Notes: a model not told the origin generated them from the letters alone. A DNA stretch of 33,410 nucleotides from Bryobacterales bacterium (GCA_947467185.1 CANIHR010000018.1:1-33410), one strand, 5' to 3'. Numbered from the stretch's first letter, positions 30,201-33,410 are shown. Numbers and translations: made by a program.

Positions 30201-30230
30201 GCACCGGTGCTCATCCCGTACATTCCCTAA
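12285..30230 (+). CDS. Giant secreted modular protein (5981 aa): He_PIG, Big_3_5, FG-GAP and NHL propellers, BACON-like, TIGR03437 C-terminus
   Basis: One uninterrupted frame. Signal peptide at 1-38 ending AMAQAQ. Module order: He_PIG; unnamed module A1 (128-315); two He_PIG; Big_3_5; propeller 1 (583-940); Big_3_5; He_PIG; Big_3_5; propeller 2 (1222-1581); Big_3_5; He_PIG; unnamed module B (1762-1896); He_PIG; A2 (1986-2172); three He_PIG; Big_3_5; propeller 3 (2528-2876); three Big_3_5; two He_PIG; A3 (3329-3514); five He_PIG; A4 (3955-4137); four He_PIG; NHL-like propeller (4489-4754); five He_PIG; four BACON-like (5188-5621); linker domain; TIGR03437 (5756-5981). He_PIG repeats show PYSQTLxATGGTG, LPxGLTLNxxTGxISGTPT and FTVxVTDSxS. 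No catalytic domain, LPXTG, PEP-CTERM or type IX tag. All 18 cysteines occur in pairs. The architecture points to an extracellular adhesin, matrix or glycan-binding protein; role inferred. Confidence 0.96.
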   Translation: MIHRFFRLNPFLKAIAGNRLFTVLAALSLGMAAMAQAQVTLLPASIPGGTVGFPYSTQLVASGGTGTGVVFTLVSGTLPSGVTLNSSTGLISGTPTAAGTFSPIIQVTDSGSNIDSKPYSLVVRASGILNTRWQGTQGTTQTYTGAAVIGTAGDTWNSFFTGTASNQPLVDNAGQSLPVSVSWNSVTAWHSLSRNGFCTPTPTGFCPLMNGYIAQNGGTVANVNFSGLPANTSWDMLLYNQIDSGGLRRISVTINGTTTAFTTTDVAGTDSTFIQGKNYLVVTANTDNSGNFNIAYRGIGADNEADINGIQLRPHVSGASINQLTLTNPALGVAYNAALTATGGTGTGKVWTISAGSLPTGLTLNSSTGAISGTPTAAGTFIFTVQMVDSGANTAIQAYSVTVGSILITRSTLPSGLVGTAYSQTMTSSGGSGGNVWSVSSGTLPTGLSLNSSTGAITGTPTVAGTSNLIFQVTDSSSATATQAITLVVQQNTTTSLTSNLASPSVLGGALSLTAAVVPSSTGTVIFYDGSVILGIKTLSSGTATLSYPLLPVGTHKLKVVYTGAALALPSQSAVRTQVVNSRAQSGFVGAVSSATGANPWSPAVGDFNNDGRPDLVVPNYGSTPGFVGGGTTVSIFLGTANPAAPFSAATTVSTVTGPINVAVGDFNEDGNADIAVAGYSSASVGILLGNGSGGFTASSFTAGVGTSPTAFALADFNGDGHIDMAVANNGSGNMGVLFGNGAGVFSPSATYTTGPNPAEVLTTDLNSDGFTDLILTNNNNQISVLLGQASGLFGAVTTYATGGTGTNSIALADFNGDGFLDIAASHSSSNNVGILLGTGSGTFGTATLVAGNGTTSSLKTGDFNGDGKADVAVTNYTNSNVYILPGNGNGTFGTGINYNAPSGAGSLYSVVADLNGDGVSDLVMANNTISTISTLIGIGTTTTTLTSSVNPTNFGQSTTLTATVSPSTATGSVTFLDGGSSIGTSTLSTGIATLSVSNLGFGPHTLTAVYAGDTTNATSTSSTVTQTVRQPVVVSTSTLPAGQNGSAYSQTLAATGGAGPYTWSVTTGALPTGVTLSTGGVLSGTPTVTGTFNFTVLATDSFSATGSQALSLLINPPPPPSTLTSLSIGGCSSGCTATLSQSVSLQATVTSAGNSVGSVGSVTFFSGTTILGVAPVTGGVATLATKTIPSGSNSLKAIYLANASYGLSASSATSLAVTPRAGTGFAAKSSYGSGGTNPYAVALGDVSGDGIPDLVVSNSGGSPGLIGVLVGNGSGGFTAAQTFAVGYITKGVVIGDFNSDGKADIAAVNNDDDTISILLNTSPNTSTLSFASAVNYAAGVLPQSMVVADFNGDGIADLAITNFVSPVTVRVWFGVGNGTFPASPSLILTGPAGNATGGLGVGDFDGNGTTDIAVGTGGTLSVFLNSGGGSFGAANNFSFGVMTNPVSFTIGDFNADGKTDVALANYQPSPSGTAVVLLNNTVASLSFTAAGTYQLGANPSSIASGDFNGDGNPDLAAANLVDGNVNILRGSAAGSYTAQSIVAVGSFPQGILAGDVNGDGIVDIVTADSGAGVSVLVGIGSTTTSLTSSVNPTNFGQSTTLTATVSPSTASGTVTFKDGGSNIGTVTMTGGVATLSVSNLLSGARSLTAVYGGDATNTTSTSNTVSQVVRAPVTISTLTVPSGRVGTAYSQTLAATGGTSSYTWAVSTGTLPGGVTLSSGGVLSGTPAAAGTFSFTVQATDGASVSATQALSLVVVAANSVFNGQQVQVTWMYPDQSTIYQAPLTATVGAGVEFPGYASGNDAFNIDFSDTSILISSNRTGSNFDPAQPFNGLVITNPGGLPPFVNATIASTNWTDITSATFDSSRVSFDATHIYLNFKGMLNQVGMSVTIQVNGLSLTPSTLPGSAVGFPYSTQLSTLGGTGTGRVFSLTSGTLPTGLTLNTSTGVISGVPTVAGTFTPTIQVVDSGSNTTSLTYSVVIRANGLISTRWHGQPNAVYTGPGQIGYSSDVWNLYDTGSGSGLLKDNAGQSTPAGITWSADGAVNSQLLDSNNFCYPSPTPFCSLLANYLYKTSGATGNVTFGGLPASSPWDIYIYTQIEGSTSPRQLSVTVNGTTSATTSPSDRNDSTLILNKNYLVVNTTTTAGGQISVDFHGTAGDLEGDINGIQLRPHLAPLTITQVSLLPLVQAHTYTVTLTATGGTTTGLTWQVSSGSLPPGLTLSSGGALTGNPSAAGNYSFTVTVTDDQGNQASQALTQLINPPLSITTSTLPTGVLGSPYSQTLAAAGGTGGYVWSISGGSLPGGLTLNSASGLISGTPIQTGNPTVFFRVTDSSSSFTSVGLTLTVNPGVSVTTSTLPSGAIGAPYSQTLAATGGLGGYTWSITSGTLQTGLTLNSATGQISGTPTAGGAATITFRATDSGSNFGAGTLTLTIASATSTVLTKSLTSPSLLGVNLTLTASVTPNTSTGKVTFYDGSSVVGIGTLSGGSATISAKQLKTGTHALLAYYQGSALGSPSLSTGIVQVVNSAPQSGFGTGTQMATGAGPWMSATADFNGDGKTDYVVANYGANTISVFLGNGNGTFSLPTTITLGTNPFSVTTGDFNGDGFVDIAAANLFSDSVSVLLGDGAGTFAAAVNYTAGVGSHPGQIIAGDFNRDGFVDLVTVNYNSNNISVLFGTGTGTFGTGVLYAVGSGPASVVAGDFNQDGFPDLAVANQNTNDVSVLLGQNGGTFGTATNYVSGGVTLQGISAADFNGDGRLDLAVAATDTGSVTILLGTGTGAFAAPNSGGAVNQAYFAAPGDFNGDGIPDLVVAGDSGGYAVVLTGNGTGTFAAPALYSSGGSGARFVTVAELNGDSVSDIIVSNYWSAQASILLGVGGTTTTLTSSVNPSTVGQTTALTATVSAPVSTGTVAFQDGGVTIGTATPNSGIAILNAQFATAGTHSLTAIYGGDATHAPSTSSAVSQTVSKGTSTISLSANPNPSTWGNNVTFTATVVPSTATGTVTFLLNGLTMGTGVASGGVATFSTTTLAAGSYSITATYPGDTNYLSSSSNTVTQTVNALTTTTGLTSSPNPSVVGGNVTLTATVIPSSATGSVNFKDGATIIGTGTLSSGSASLLYGGFTAANHSLTAVYAGDGNNATSTSAAITQVVNAALVITTSTLPDAIQGTPYSQTLTATGGTGAKTWALISGTLPAGLTLNGATGIISGTPTTPDGQVIQVQVTDAASNTQTANLVIIVNPALQLISGTLFNGTVAFPYSQSLFATGGTGTGYTYAVSTGTLPAGLALNASTGAISGSPTVAGTYNFTIRVTDSSAATATQTYSIAIDGYGVLNVQFQPVDSSLFFGPALIGNDIDLWNSFGGPAGNRPALYDDAGNITAAGVTYNVPGGSTVTNVTSGGGGFCTPVTAFCNLMKTYLAAPPGATGTINLTGFTPGSAWDIYVYTQGDTSGRSLSVTATGASPVNSSAASASDSTFTANKNYILIPAIANGSGNIDLTFTGGGGGEGDLNGLQLTPHVTPISITSGALPAGVSGVGYSQTLSVSGGTGLLYNWAVTTGTLPTGLALNASTGAITGIPTVAGSFPFTVTVDDALNYVATKNFTIVVGPALSITSVSPLPTGFLGVPYSQTLTASGGTGGYVWAIQSGLFQSGLILDSSGVISGTPTSLGTANVVVQVFDSSNAAASKTLQLTVSAALSVMTSTLAGGEIGVPYSQTLSATGGAPAYTWSIVSGTLQAGLTLNPSTGAITGTPTVGGTNNLVFRATDSASNTAVSTTVALTVAPAVTITTSTLPAGVVGITYSQQLASTGGTGPYTWAITSGGIPGLTLFSNGILSGPPQTAGTFTVNVRVTDGLNAQANQTLSVTINGALQITTSVLPGGTVGIPYSQQLVAGGGSGSGRVFSISAGTMPLGLVLNQATGVLSGNPVTAGAASFTVQVTDSTSATASTPYSFTLNPFGSVNVQFQGPSASFYQGPAVIGAANDNWNQVLTPTGTATLNESHGQQSGVTFDWTGDSLVNGQLQSGFCSVAGPYCPLMNGYLAKTAGQPSLFTFGGLNPGSNWDIYVYTQPSTTATRSISGFLNSQAFGPSSTSSHTDSSFLLNKNYVVLNTNANAQGQLLLSLSGATGDLEADINGIQIRPHQAPLVISQSTAPLGVQGVPYNLALSATGGTGTGQIWSIISGQMPAGFSIGQANGIVAGVASASGTSNFTVQVVDSGGNTGTQAYSLVINPPIAISTSSLPNGVPTVAYSQTLAATGGFGGYTWSIQSGTLPAGITLNSGSGLLSGTPSVPGSSTVIFKVLDSGSQFITKSLTIVVASNLTITTSTLPTGTQGVLYNQTIVATGGVGALTYNVQAGTLPAGLTLTTSGVLSGTPTAAGTSSFTVRVIDTATGVATAAYSLLINPPIVINTSVLPTATQGTAYTQTLSAVGGSGTITWSFAPTSTAAQAGFSLSSSGVLTGTPNTFGTLSVVVTVQDQASNVSTATIPLPIARQGAATRDFIISDSSSGKLFRMASDGSSLLQICGPPNCRTGSITADAQGNVYSYDGSGVYKITPGGTVTTILTRSGGVGGAAVDASGNVIFVDNSSDTVYRVSPTGVLTTVGPLPIQSPGGLQDTAIALDANGDYIVASDDSNAVKLYRFTPAGVSTTLATIPSSGVTGVAVTSTGTIVFTDYRNRRLVTFDPAGSPNNAAVTNLDIGDAVINGLAIDPANGHYLVPGRQTATVSRVTPSGAITLLRAGSPITGPRSIVAVPTLGGPTITTSSLPNGLAGQNYGSVQFTAANGSGNYTWAATGFPSGMAFSTAGVLSGGPTGPGTFSINVTVTDVLTSLTGSATLSLRVNSPVPPLFISGSSSQANVAVGGAVSATFSASGGAPPYTFIGNGLPQGVSVSSGGILSGAPTQPGNFSASVGVSDTSGRSASTSFTINVLGIVAPSLPNGTVGTPYAVSFAAIAGLPPYTFTGSGLPPGLGISGAGTLSGTPTAGGTFTVGITVTDSGGARISTGGTVTILVPGAPVSIPSGNLPDGTVNVQYTASLSAVGGKSPYTWSILSGGLPEGLSFGSNGAVTGIPSAPGIASFAVLVTDAAGGTASTAVGFSVKPAPVVITSKSALASGMVGVEYPGVQLAASGGVSPYKWSVSSGSLPAGMSLDAGGTISGIPSAAGDFTFGVTVADAAGTTGTSSFSITVRPISADLIISTGTAAFELTTGAVSIPSGQTIGVQSTSVVQQISYGVTVTPAVGWLAINNGTKTPDSISIALSSGALSLPAGQYATTVKITCSTGSCAGSAQSVAVSLSITSPPPKLKAVTDVLAFTTTSQSLGPISENIALQNAGGGSLGVASVSCGAPWCVAGVPPSTIPGGSTVNVPVTVTPASVSPGFYRTTVEITTSAGKASVPVTLFIAQNSSMTLSPSGGQFSMPQGGAPGNPSGSFLVSVNSTPSVIFTAAQLPGADWLKLNTTSISASSAQPGTISYSIDTNAVAALKTGAYYGQISVGGPGIVNAPQTYQVILNVTPPTDVARPDPQPAGLLFLTTVGGTNPPPQVVNVFTSSTKAVQFQASATSEGGWLTVTPTIGTTSQPAPAATNASVNIAGLKTGVYTGLISYAFAGNAVRSVNVTLVVAPVGGTAATLTSSAVTPSVNAPLLPRDTCSATTLAAVQTGIVTNFSAPAAWPTPLSIKLVDDCGGTVTGAQIVTTFSNGDPPLPLPMIDSKNGLYAGTWTPRKQSGSLTINAKISAKGYKDLTTQLVGAVTPNAAPLLTPHGTVHAFSPLVGAPLAPGNIVAVYGTNLAILTGVPNAVPLPTAVNGTQVLIGGIKAPLYFTSPGQVNAQIPYELEPNKQYQVIVSANGALSTPDAIQLATVVPGLAAYADGTVIAQHADGTLINAKSPAKAGETAIAYLSGLGATDNAPTSGGASPGDVLARPNAIPTLTIGGKDAKIAFVGLTPGLVGLYQMNFEVPAGVPAGNPTITVTQDGASSAPVLIPYIP
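12666..13229 (+). repeat. Unnamed module A, copy 1, of the giant protein
   Basis: 188 residues. Landmarks shared with the other three copies: VIGTAGDTWN, VDNAGQS, FC-x6-FC then LMNGY, LPANTSWDMLLYNQ, DSTFIQGKNYLVV and the end DINGIQLRPH. No named family recognised; the pattern suggests a lectin-like or galactose-binding-like beta-sandwich (inference). Confidence 0.85.
14031..15104 (+). repeat. FG-GAP/VCBS beta-propeller 1, seven blades
   Basis: 358 residues with seven calcium-loop motifs at regular spacing: DFNNDGRPD, DFNEDGNAD, DFNGDGHID, DLNSDGFTD, DFNGDGFLD, DFNGDGKAD and DLNGDGVSD. Each is followed by a VxxLLGxGxGxF-type strand. Seven units fit a closed integrin-like propeller. Flanked on both sides by Big_3_5 Ig domains. 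Confidence 0.9.
15121..15194 (+). repeat. Near-identical Big_3_5 segment, copy 1
   Basis: These 74 bases match 17044-17117 at 66 positions by hand alignment, and all eight differences are silent, so the encoded 24 complete residues are the same. It is the Ig domain directly after propeller 1. Confidence 0.85.
15948..17027 (+). repeat. FG-GAP/VCBS beta-propeller 2, seven blades
   Basis: 360 residues with seven loops: DVSGDGIPD, DFNSDGKAD, DFNGDGIAD, DFDGNGTTD, DFNADGKTD, DFNGDGNPD and DVNGDGIVD. The fourth loop departs from the calcium consensus (GNG for GDG). The preceding Big_3_5 domain contains a close cysteine pair, GGCSSGC. More divergent from propellers 1 and 3 than those are from each other, judged by eye. 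Confidence 0.9.
17044..17117 (+). repeat. Near-identical Big_3_5 segment, copy 2
   Basis: Partner of 15121-15194 (66 of 74 bases identical, all differences silent). It is the Ig domain directly after propeller 2, so the propeller-plus-Ig block looks duplicated as a unit. Confidence 0.85.
17568..17972 (+). other. Unnamed module B of the giant protein (single copy)
   Basis: 135 residues unlike every other module here. Landmarks: VQVTWMYPDQSTIY, GVEFPGYASGNDAFNIDFSD, QPFNGLVITN and IYLNFKGM. The motifs resemble an unnamed beta domain I have seen in PEP-CTERM-type exported proteins, but I cannot attach a family name. It replaces a He_PIG-type linker between propeller block 2 and module A2. Confidence 0.7.
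18240..18800 (+). repeat. Unnamed module A, copy 2, of the giant protein
   Basis: 187 residues. QIGYSSDVWN, KDNAGQS, FC-x6-FC then SLLANY, LPASSPWDIYIYTQ, DSTLILNKNYLVV, and the end DLEGDINGIQLRPH, closest of the later copies to copy 1. Confidence 0.85.
19866..20912 (+). repeat. FG-GAP/VCBS beta-propeller 3, seven blades
   Basis: 349 residues with DFNGDGKTD, DFNGDGFVD, DFNRDGFVD, DFNQDGFPD, DFNGDGRLD, DFNGDGIPD and a degenerate last loop ELNGDSVSD, which has lost the first Asp and one Gly. Preceded by one Big_3_5 and followed by three in tandem (20913 to about 21736). Confidence 0.9.
22269..22826 (+). repeat. Unnamed module A, copy 3, of the giant protein (most divergent)
   Basis: 186 residues. 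LIGNDIDLWN, YDDAGN in place of DNAGQS, FC-x5-FC then NLMKTY, FTPGSAWDIYVYTQ, DSTFTANKNYILI, and the end EGDLNGLQLTPH. The cysteine spacing is one residue shorter than in copies 1 and 2. Confidence 0.85.
24147..24695 (+). repeat. Unnamed module A, copy 4, of the giant protein
   Basis: 183 residues. VIGAANDNWN, NESHGQQ in place of DNAGQS, FC-x5-YC then PLMNGYL, LNPGSNWDIYVYTQ, DSSFLLNKNYVVL, and the end DLEADINGIQIRPH. Confidence 0.85.
25749..26543 (+). other. NHL/SMP-30-like beta-propeller domain of the giant protein
   Basis: 265 residues with repeated propeller strands: RDFIISDSSSGKLFRM, ADAQGNVYSYDGSGVYKITPGG, VDASGNVIFVDNSSDTVYRVSPTG, LDANGDYIVASDDSNAVKLYRFTPAG, VTSTGTIVFTDYRNRRLVTFDPAG and IDPANGHYLVPGRQTATVSRVTPSG. 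That is about six units, similar to NHL or Vgb-type propellers. A CX4C pair (ICGPPNC) lies in the first unit. It is a different propeller class from the three FG-GAP ones. Confidence 0.8.
27846..29147 (+). other. Four BACON-like beta domains of the giant protein
   Basis: Four successive ~100-residue domains with the GWLAINNG / DWLKLNTT / GWLTVTP pattern, followed by LxxGxYxxTVxI-type strands. The first two each contain a CX4C pair (TCSTGSC, SCGAPWC). BACON domains are known from secreted bacterial proteins and are thought to bind carbohydrate or mucin or act as spacers. Confidence 0.75.
29550..30227 (+). other. TIGR03437 C-terminal domain of the giant protein
   Basis: 226 residues: APLAPGNIVAVYGTNLA, APLYFTSPGQVNAQIPYEL, ETAIAYLSGLGATDN, GLVGLYQMNFEVPAGVPAG, ending PVLIPYIP. 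This family caps many otherwise unrelated secreted proteins of Solibacter-like acidobacteria, so a role in sorting, anchoring or folding is inferred; none is established that I know of. Confidence 0.88.
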
Positions 30231-30238
30231 GCAGGCAC

Positions 30239-30280
30239 GGTGGTCTGGGCGTCAACGAAGAGTTTGACGCTCAGGCCACC
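30239..30280. terminator. 17-bp hairpin between the convergent giant gene and histidine kinase gene
   Basis: GGTGGTCTGGGCGTCAA (30239-30255) pairs with TTGACGCTCAGGCCACC (30264-30280) over 17 positions, 15 Watson-Crick and two G-T, with an 8-nt loop. It starts 8 nt after the giant gene's stop and its right arm contains the kinase stop codon (30271-30273). No T-run follows on either strand, so termination efficiency is uncertain, but position and symmetry suit a shared bidirectional terminator. Confidence 0.65.
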
Positions 30281-33200
30281 GAGAATTCCAGTTCGAAACG
30301 GGTCCCAATGCCGCGTACAAAGCGGCATTTGCCTTTTAGCTGCCGGACCAGATTTTCAACAAGCTGCAGGCCAAGACCAGAACTGCTGCCCAGGCCAACC
30401 GCTTCCGGCAGACCGCGGCCGTTGTCTTCGATGACCACCAAAAGCATGGAGCCGACCCGGCTCAGGGTGACGGCGACAACGCCGCTTCGAGCGGGGAACG
30501 CATGTTTCAAGGCGTTCGAAACCAGTTCGTTCACGATCAATCCGCAGGGCATGGCAGCCCCCATGGGCATCGATTCGTCATCCCCACCCACAACCGAACA
30601 TTGCACGTCGCCGCGGCCGTAAGAGGATGCAACAGCCGCCACAACGCGGCGCAGATACGCGGCCAGGTTCACGCGGGTGAAATCCGGAGTCCGGTACAGG
30701 CTTTCGTGCACTGCGGCCATGGAATGCACTCGATTTTCACTCTCGCGGAACAACGCTTTGGCTGCCGGAACTTCGGTGAGACCCGCCTGCATGTGCAGAA
30801 GACTGGCGACGATTTGCAGATTGTTCTTCACCCGGTGGTGGAGTTCACGAAGCAGAACCTCTTTTTCCTGCAGCGAGAGTCGAAGGGCCTCCTCCATGCG
30901 GCGGCGATCGGAGATATCGATGACAATGCCCTCGAGAACAGGGCCGTCGGGGTCATCCTCGACAATCGCTACAGTCGCCGAGGTCCACAGGGGTTCCCCG
31001 CCCTGCCGCAGAAGGGGACTTTCGAAATTGACGGCAATCCGGTGCTCTTCAAGGGACTGCGCAACCATGGCGCGTTCGTCGGTGTCAGGACTGAAGGTCA
31101 CCATGTTCCGACCGATCCGTTCGTCGGGCGAGGTAAACCCGAGCATTAAGGCAAAGGCGGCGTTGCAGTCGAGGATCTCGCCCAACGGCGTGGTGCGGAG
31201 AACACCAGCGGGGCTGCGCTCAACAAAACGCCGGTAGCGCTGCTCAGAGACGCGGAGAGTTTCCTCGACGCGCAGGCGCGCCTGTTCGGCCCGACGGCGT
31301 TCGGTGATGTCGATGAGACTTGCGCGAGTGCGGACGAAACGCCCGTCGCTATCCAGATGGATCGAAACACTTACAAGGACTGAGAGGATAGATCCATCCT
31401 TGCGGACCAAATCGTATTCGATGCCATCCAGTGATCCGGTCTGGAGTGAAAGGGACAGATTTTCGCGGAACCTGGGTCGGTCCGCCTCAACGAGCAGATC
31501 GGCCAGTGAGCGCTTGCCCACAATCTCGTCCCGTTCGTAGCCGATCATGCGGAGTTCGGTGTCGTTGATCCGGAGGAAGATACCGTTGGCATCCAGAGAG
31601 TGGTACCCGCAGGGGGTGTGATTGTAGAGGTCATCGAGTTCCTCGGCATACATCCGAAGGGTTTGCTCGATAGTCTTCCGTTCTGTGATGTCCTGGACCG
31701 TACCGTTCAGCGCAATCAAATTCCCGGCGGAATCCCGTTCCGCTTCGCCTGTGATAGTGACGAAGCGGGCGGCCCCGGGTCTGGGGAGTAACTCCAGGTC
31801 GATTTCGAAGCTCTGCTGATCAGTGATTAGGGCATTCCGCAGCGCAATAAAGCGGTCCAGACTGGCGGGAGTGTAGACAGCATTCCGCGCTTCGTCGGTC
31901 GACGGGGGGGGCATTGACGAATCCCAGGCGTACAATGCGTACATTTCTTCGGACCACTCAATGGTCCATTTCCGGGCGTCGATGTGCCAGTTTCCAAGCC
32001 TGGCAATTCGCTGGGCTTCACGAAGAACCTGGCGGCTGCGCCGAAGATCCTCTTCCACCTCTACCAGGCGAGTAATATCTGTAAACGTTGTGACTGCGGC
32101 GGGGCGAGGACTGTTCGATTCACCAGCCTGAAATGGCTGGGAATTGATCAGAATCCAACTGCGGGTACCATCTTCCCGGCAAATCCCCATTCGGATGTTG
32201 CTCTGTGGTTCGCCGGTCCGCAGCACGACCATGGCGGGATGCTCCAGTCCCGGGAAAGGGGATTCGTCATCACGAATACACCGATGCTCCAGGTCAGTGG
32301 AGGTCCGTCCGAGGAGCTGCGATTCCGTCAGACCGAGGATCCGGAGAGCGCTCTGATTGAAGGCAGTGATCTCACCGGCACCTTCCTGCACGACCACACC
32401 CTCCGCCATGGCAGAAAACATGGACCGGTAGAGGATGTCCCGGGAGCGAACGAGTTCTTCGGTCTCGCGCGCGTCGGTGATGTCATGCATTGTCAGCATG
32501 GCGCCCAGTAAAACGCCGTCGGGGGAAGTGATTGATCGGCCACTCGCCAGAATGGTCCGGGGCTTGCTTCCGGCAGGGACAACCCGGAGCTCGAGGTCGT
32601 TGACGTGCTCCCCTGCAAGTGCGCGATAGAGCGGCATCTCGCGGGAGGATAGTAGTGCCCTGCCGTCACTGTGGAAGAGGTTATGAACCTCCGGCGACTG
32701 GCCGACAGCCCCCCCTTCCCCGATGCCATAGATGCCCCGTGCAGCGCGATTCATGCGCGTCAGGGTGCGGTTGGCGTCACAGGCGACGACACCGTCATGG
32801 AGGTTGTCCAGAACAGCTTCAGTAAATTCGTGCGCGGCAATCAGGCTGGCGTCGCTCCGTCGCTGGCGACGGAGGCCGGAATAGAGCAGCCACCACGTAA
32901 TGAGGATGACGGCGAAGGCGAAGAGGGTGCCCCACTCCGTGAGAGGCAACAGGCCACGGATGGCCGTTTCGGCGGCATTTGGGTTCCGTTGACGGCGCGA
33001 CAGTTCCCCCGTGACCAGCCGGAAGCGAGAATCTTCCAGGCGTCGAAGAATGTCCAGGTCAGCCCCGGAGGCGAGGAGCGCGGCAAGTCCGGGCCTGATA
33101 CCAGAGCGTCGCGCTTCGACCAGGCGCTGTGCCGCAGAGAGACTTTGGTCGGCCAGGTCGGCCAGGCCCGACAACCCGCCGCCGGGCACCTCCTGCTTAC

Positions 33201-33410
33201 GAAGGTCCAGGACCTGGGCCCGCGCCCGGGCCAGAAGCGTGTCAAAGGACTGGAGTTCCTCTCCGGACTCGGCGAAAACCCGGGCCGCAGATCCCAGCCG
33301 TCGTATGTCAAAGACGGCTTGTTCCATGCTGCGGGTGGCAGACTCCGTCCGCCGGACCTCTTCGCCCGCCCGCGACAACTGCAGCAGCGCCCTTTGTTCA
33401 ACGTAACCAA
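30271..33410 (-). CDS. Multi-PAS sensor histidine kinase, HisKA_2/HWE type (N-terminus cut by window edge)
   Basis: 1045 residues are visible and the frame is open at the right edge, so the true start is outside; an internal TTG at 33378 is not the start. Order: an N-terminal helical region rich in Arg, Glu and Leu that resembles a CHASE3-like periplasmic helical sensor (uncertain); one membrane helix, WGTLFAFAVILITWWLLYSGL, near 159-179; then five PAS domains, recognised by VLDNLHDGVVACDANRTLT, MFSAMAEGVVVQEGAG, RIARLGNWHIDARKWTIEWS, YNHTPCGYHSLDANGIFL and RFVERSPAGVLRTTPLGEIL. The kinase core has LLRELHHRVKNNLQ with the phospho-acceptor His at about 857 (30835-30840), and an HATPase with NELVSNALKHAF and EDNGRGLPE. 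Such kinases phosphorylate a separate response regulator; none is adjacent in the window. Convergent with the giant gene. Ligand unknown. Confidence 0.93.
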   Translation of the reverse strand, partial: GYVEQRALLQLSRAGEEVRRTESATRSMEQAVFDIRRLGSAARVFAESGEELQSFDTLLARARAQVLDLRKQEVPGGGLSGLADLADQSLSAAQRLVEARRSGIRPGLAALLASGADLDILRRLEDSRFRLVTGELSRRQRNPNAAETAIRGLLPLTEWGTLFAFAVILITWWLLYSGLRRQRRSDASLIAAHEFTEAVLDNLHDGVVACDANRTLTRMNRAARGIYGIGEGGAVGQSPEVHNLFHSDGRALLSSREMPLYRALAGEHVNDLELRVVPAGSKPRTILASGRSITSPDGVLLGAMLTMHDITDARETEELVRSRDILYRSMFSAMAEGVVVQEGAGEITAFNQSALRILGLTESQLLGRTSTDLEHRCIRDDESPFPGLEHPAMVVLRTGEPQSNIRMGICREDGTRSWILINSQPFQAGESNSPRPAAVTTFTDITRLVEVEEDLRRSRQVLREAQRIARLGNWHIDARKWTIEWSEEMYALYAWDSSMPPPSTDEARNAVYTPASLDRFIALRNALITDQQSFEIDLELLPRPGAARFVTITGEAERDSAGNLIALNGTVQDITERKTIEQTLRMYAEELDDLYNHTPCGYHSLDANGIFLRINDTELRMIGYERDEIVGKRSLADLLVEADRPRFRENLSLSLQTGSLDGIEYDLVRKDGSILSVLVSVSIHLDSDGRFVRTRASLIDITERRRAEQARLRVEETLRVSEQRYRRFVERSPAGVLRTTPLGEILDCNAAFALMLGFTSPDERIGRNMVTFSPDTDERAMVAQSLEEHRIAVNFESPLLRQGGEPLWTSATVAIVEDDPDGPVLEGIVIDISDRRRMEEALRLSLQEKEVLLRELHHRVKNNLQIVASLLHMQAGLTEVPAAKALFRESENRVHSMAAVHESLYRTPDFTRVNLAAYLRRVVAAVASSYGRGDVQCSVVGGDDESMPMGAAMPCGLIVNELVSNALKHAFPARSGVVAVTLSRVGSMLLVVIEDNGRGLPEAVGLGSSSGLGLQLVENLVRQLKGKCRFVRGIGTRFELEFSVA

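Overview
The window looks like a chromosomal segment of a GC-rich soil acidobacterium of the Solibacter/Bryobacter type. The evidence is the combination of a TonB-dependent receptor with an N-terminal carboxypeptidase-regulatory-like domain, a DUF1549/DUF1553 plus DUF1501 pair, a PEP-CTERM protein, a TrpB2-type PLP enzyme, and a giant secreted protein ending in the TIGR03437 'Solibacter C-terminal' domain. I see no rRNA, tRNA, CRISPR array, insertion sequence or phage gene. The genus assignment is an inference from gene content only.

Layout. 1-2836 (-): outer-membrane TonB-dependent receptor, cut by the left edge. 2943-3323 (-): small four-helix membrane protein. 3380-4753 (-): TrpB2-like PLP enzyme. 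4853-5482 (+): P-loop AAA_28-type ATPase/kinase. 5476-6537 (-): exported protein with one CxxCH haem motif and a squalene-cyclase-like alpha-toroid. 6599-7231 (-): PEP-CTERM surface protein. 7320-8339 (+): exported protein of unknown function. 8341-9765 and 9755-11908 (-): DUF1501 and DUF1549/DUF1553 proteins in a translationally coupled operon. 12285-30230 (+): one uninterrupted 5981-residue secreted protein filling more than half of the window. 30271-33410 (-): multi-PAS sensor histidine kinase, cut by the right edge.

The giant protein is the centre of interest. By eye it contains about 25 putative-Ig (He_PIG) domains, 8 Ig-like (Big_3_5) domains, three FG-GAP/VCBS beta-propellers that each show exactly seven calcium-loop motifs, an NHL-like propeller, about four BACON-like domains and a C-terminal TIGR03437 domain. 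It also contains four copies of a ~186-residue module, and one copy of a ~135-residue module, that I cannot assign to a named family. The 186-residue module carries a paired-cysteine signature and a strongly conserved C-terminal motif, and it is always embedded between two He_PIG domains of a special subtype. No catalytic domain is visible. The likely role is extracellular: adhesion, matrix or glycan binding.

Most of the proteins act at or outside the cell envelope (receptor, exported cytochrome-like protein, PEP-CTERM protein, DUF1501/1553 pair, giant protein, sensor kinase). Gene packing is tight: convergent genes overlap by 7 nt or are 1 nt apart, and a 17-bp hairpin separates the giant gene from the kinase. 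Several genes that lack a Shine-Dalgarno sequence have a -10-like hexamer just upstream of the start codon, which suggests leaderless transcription.
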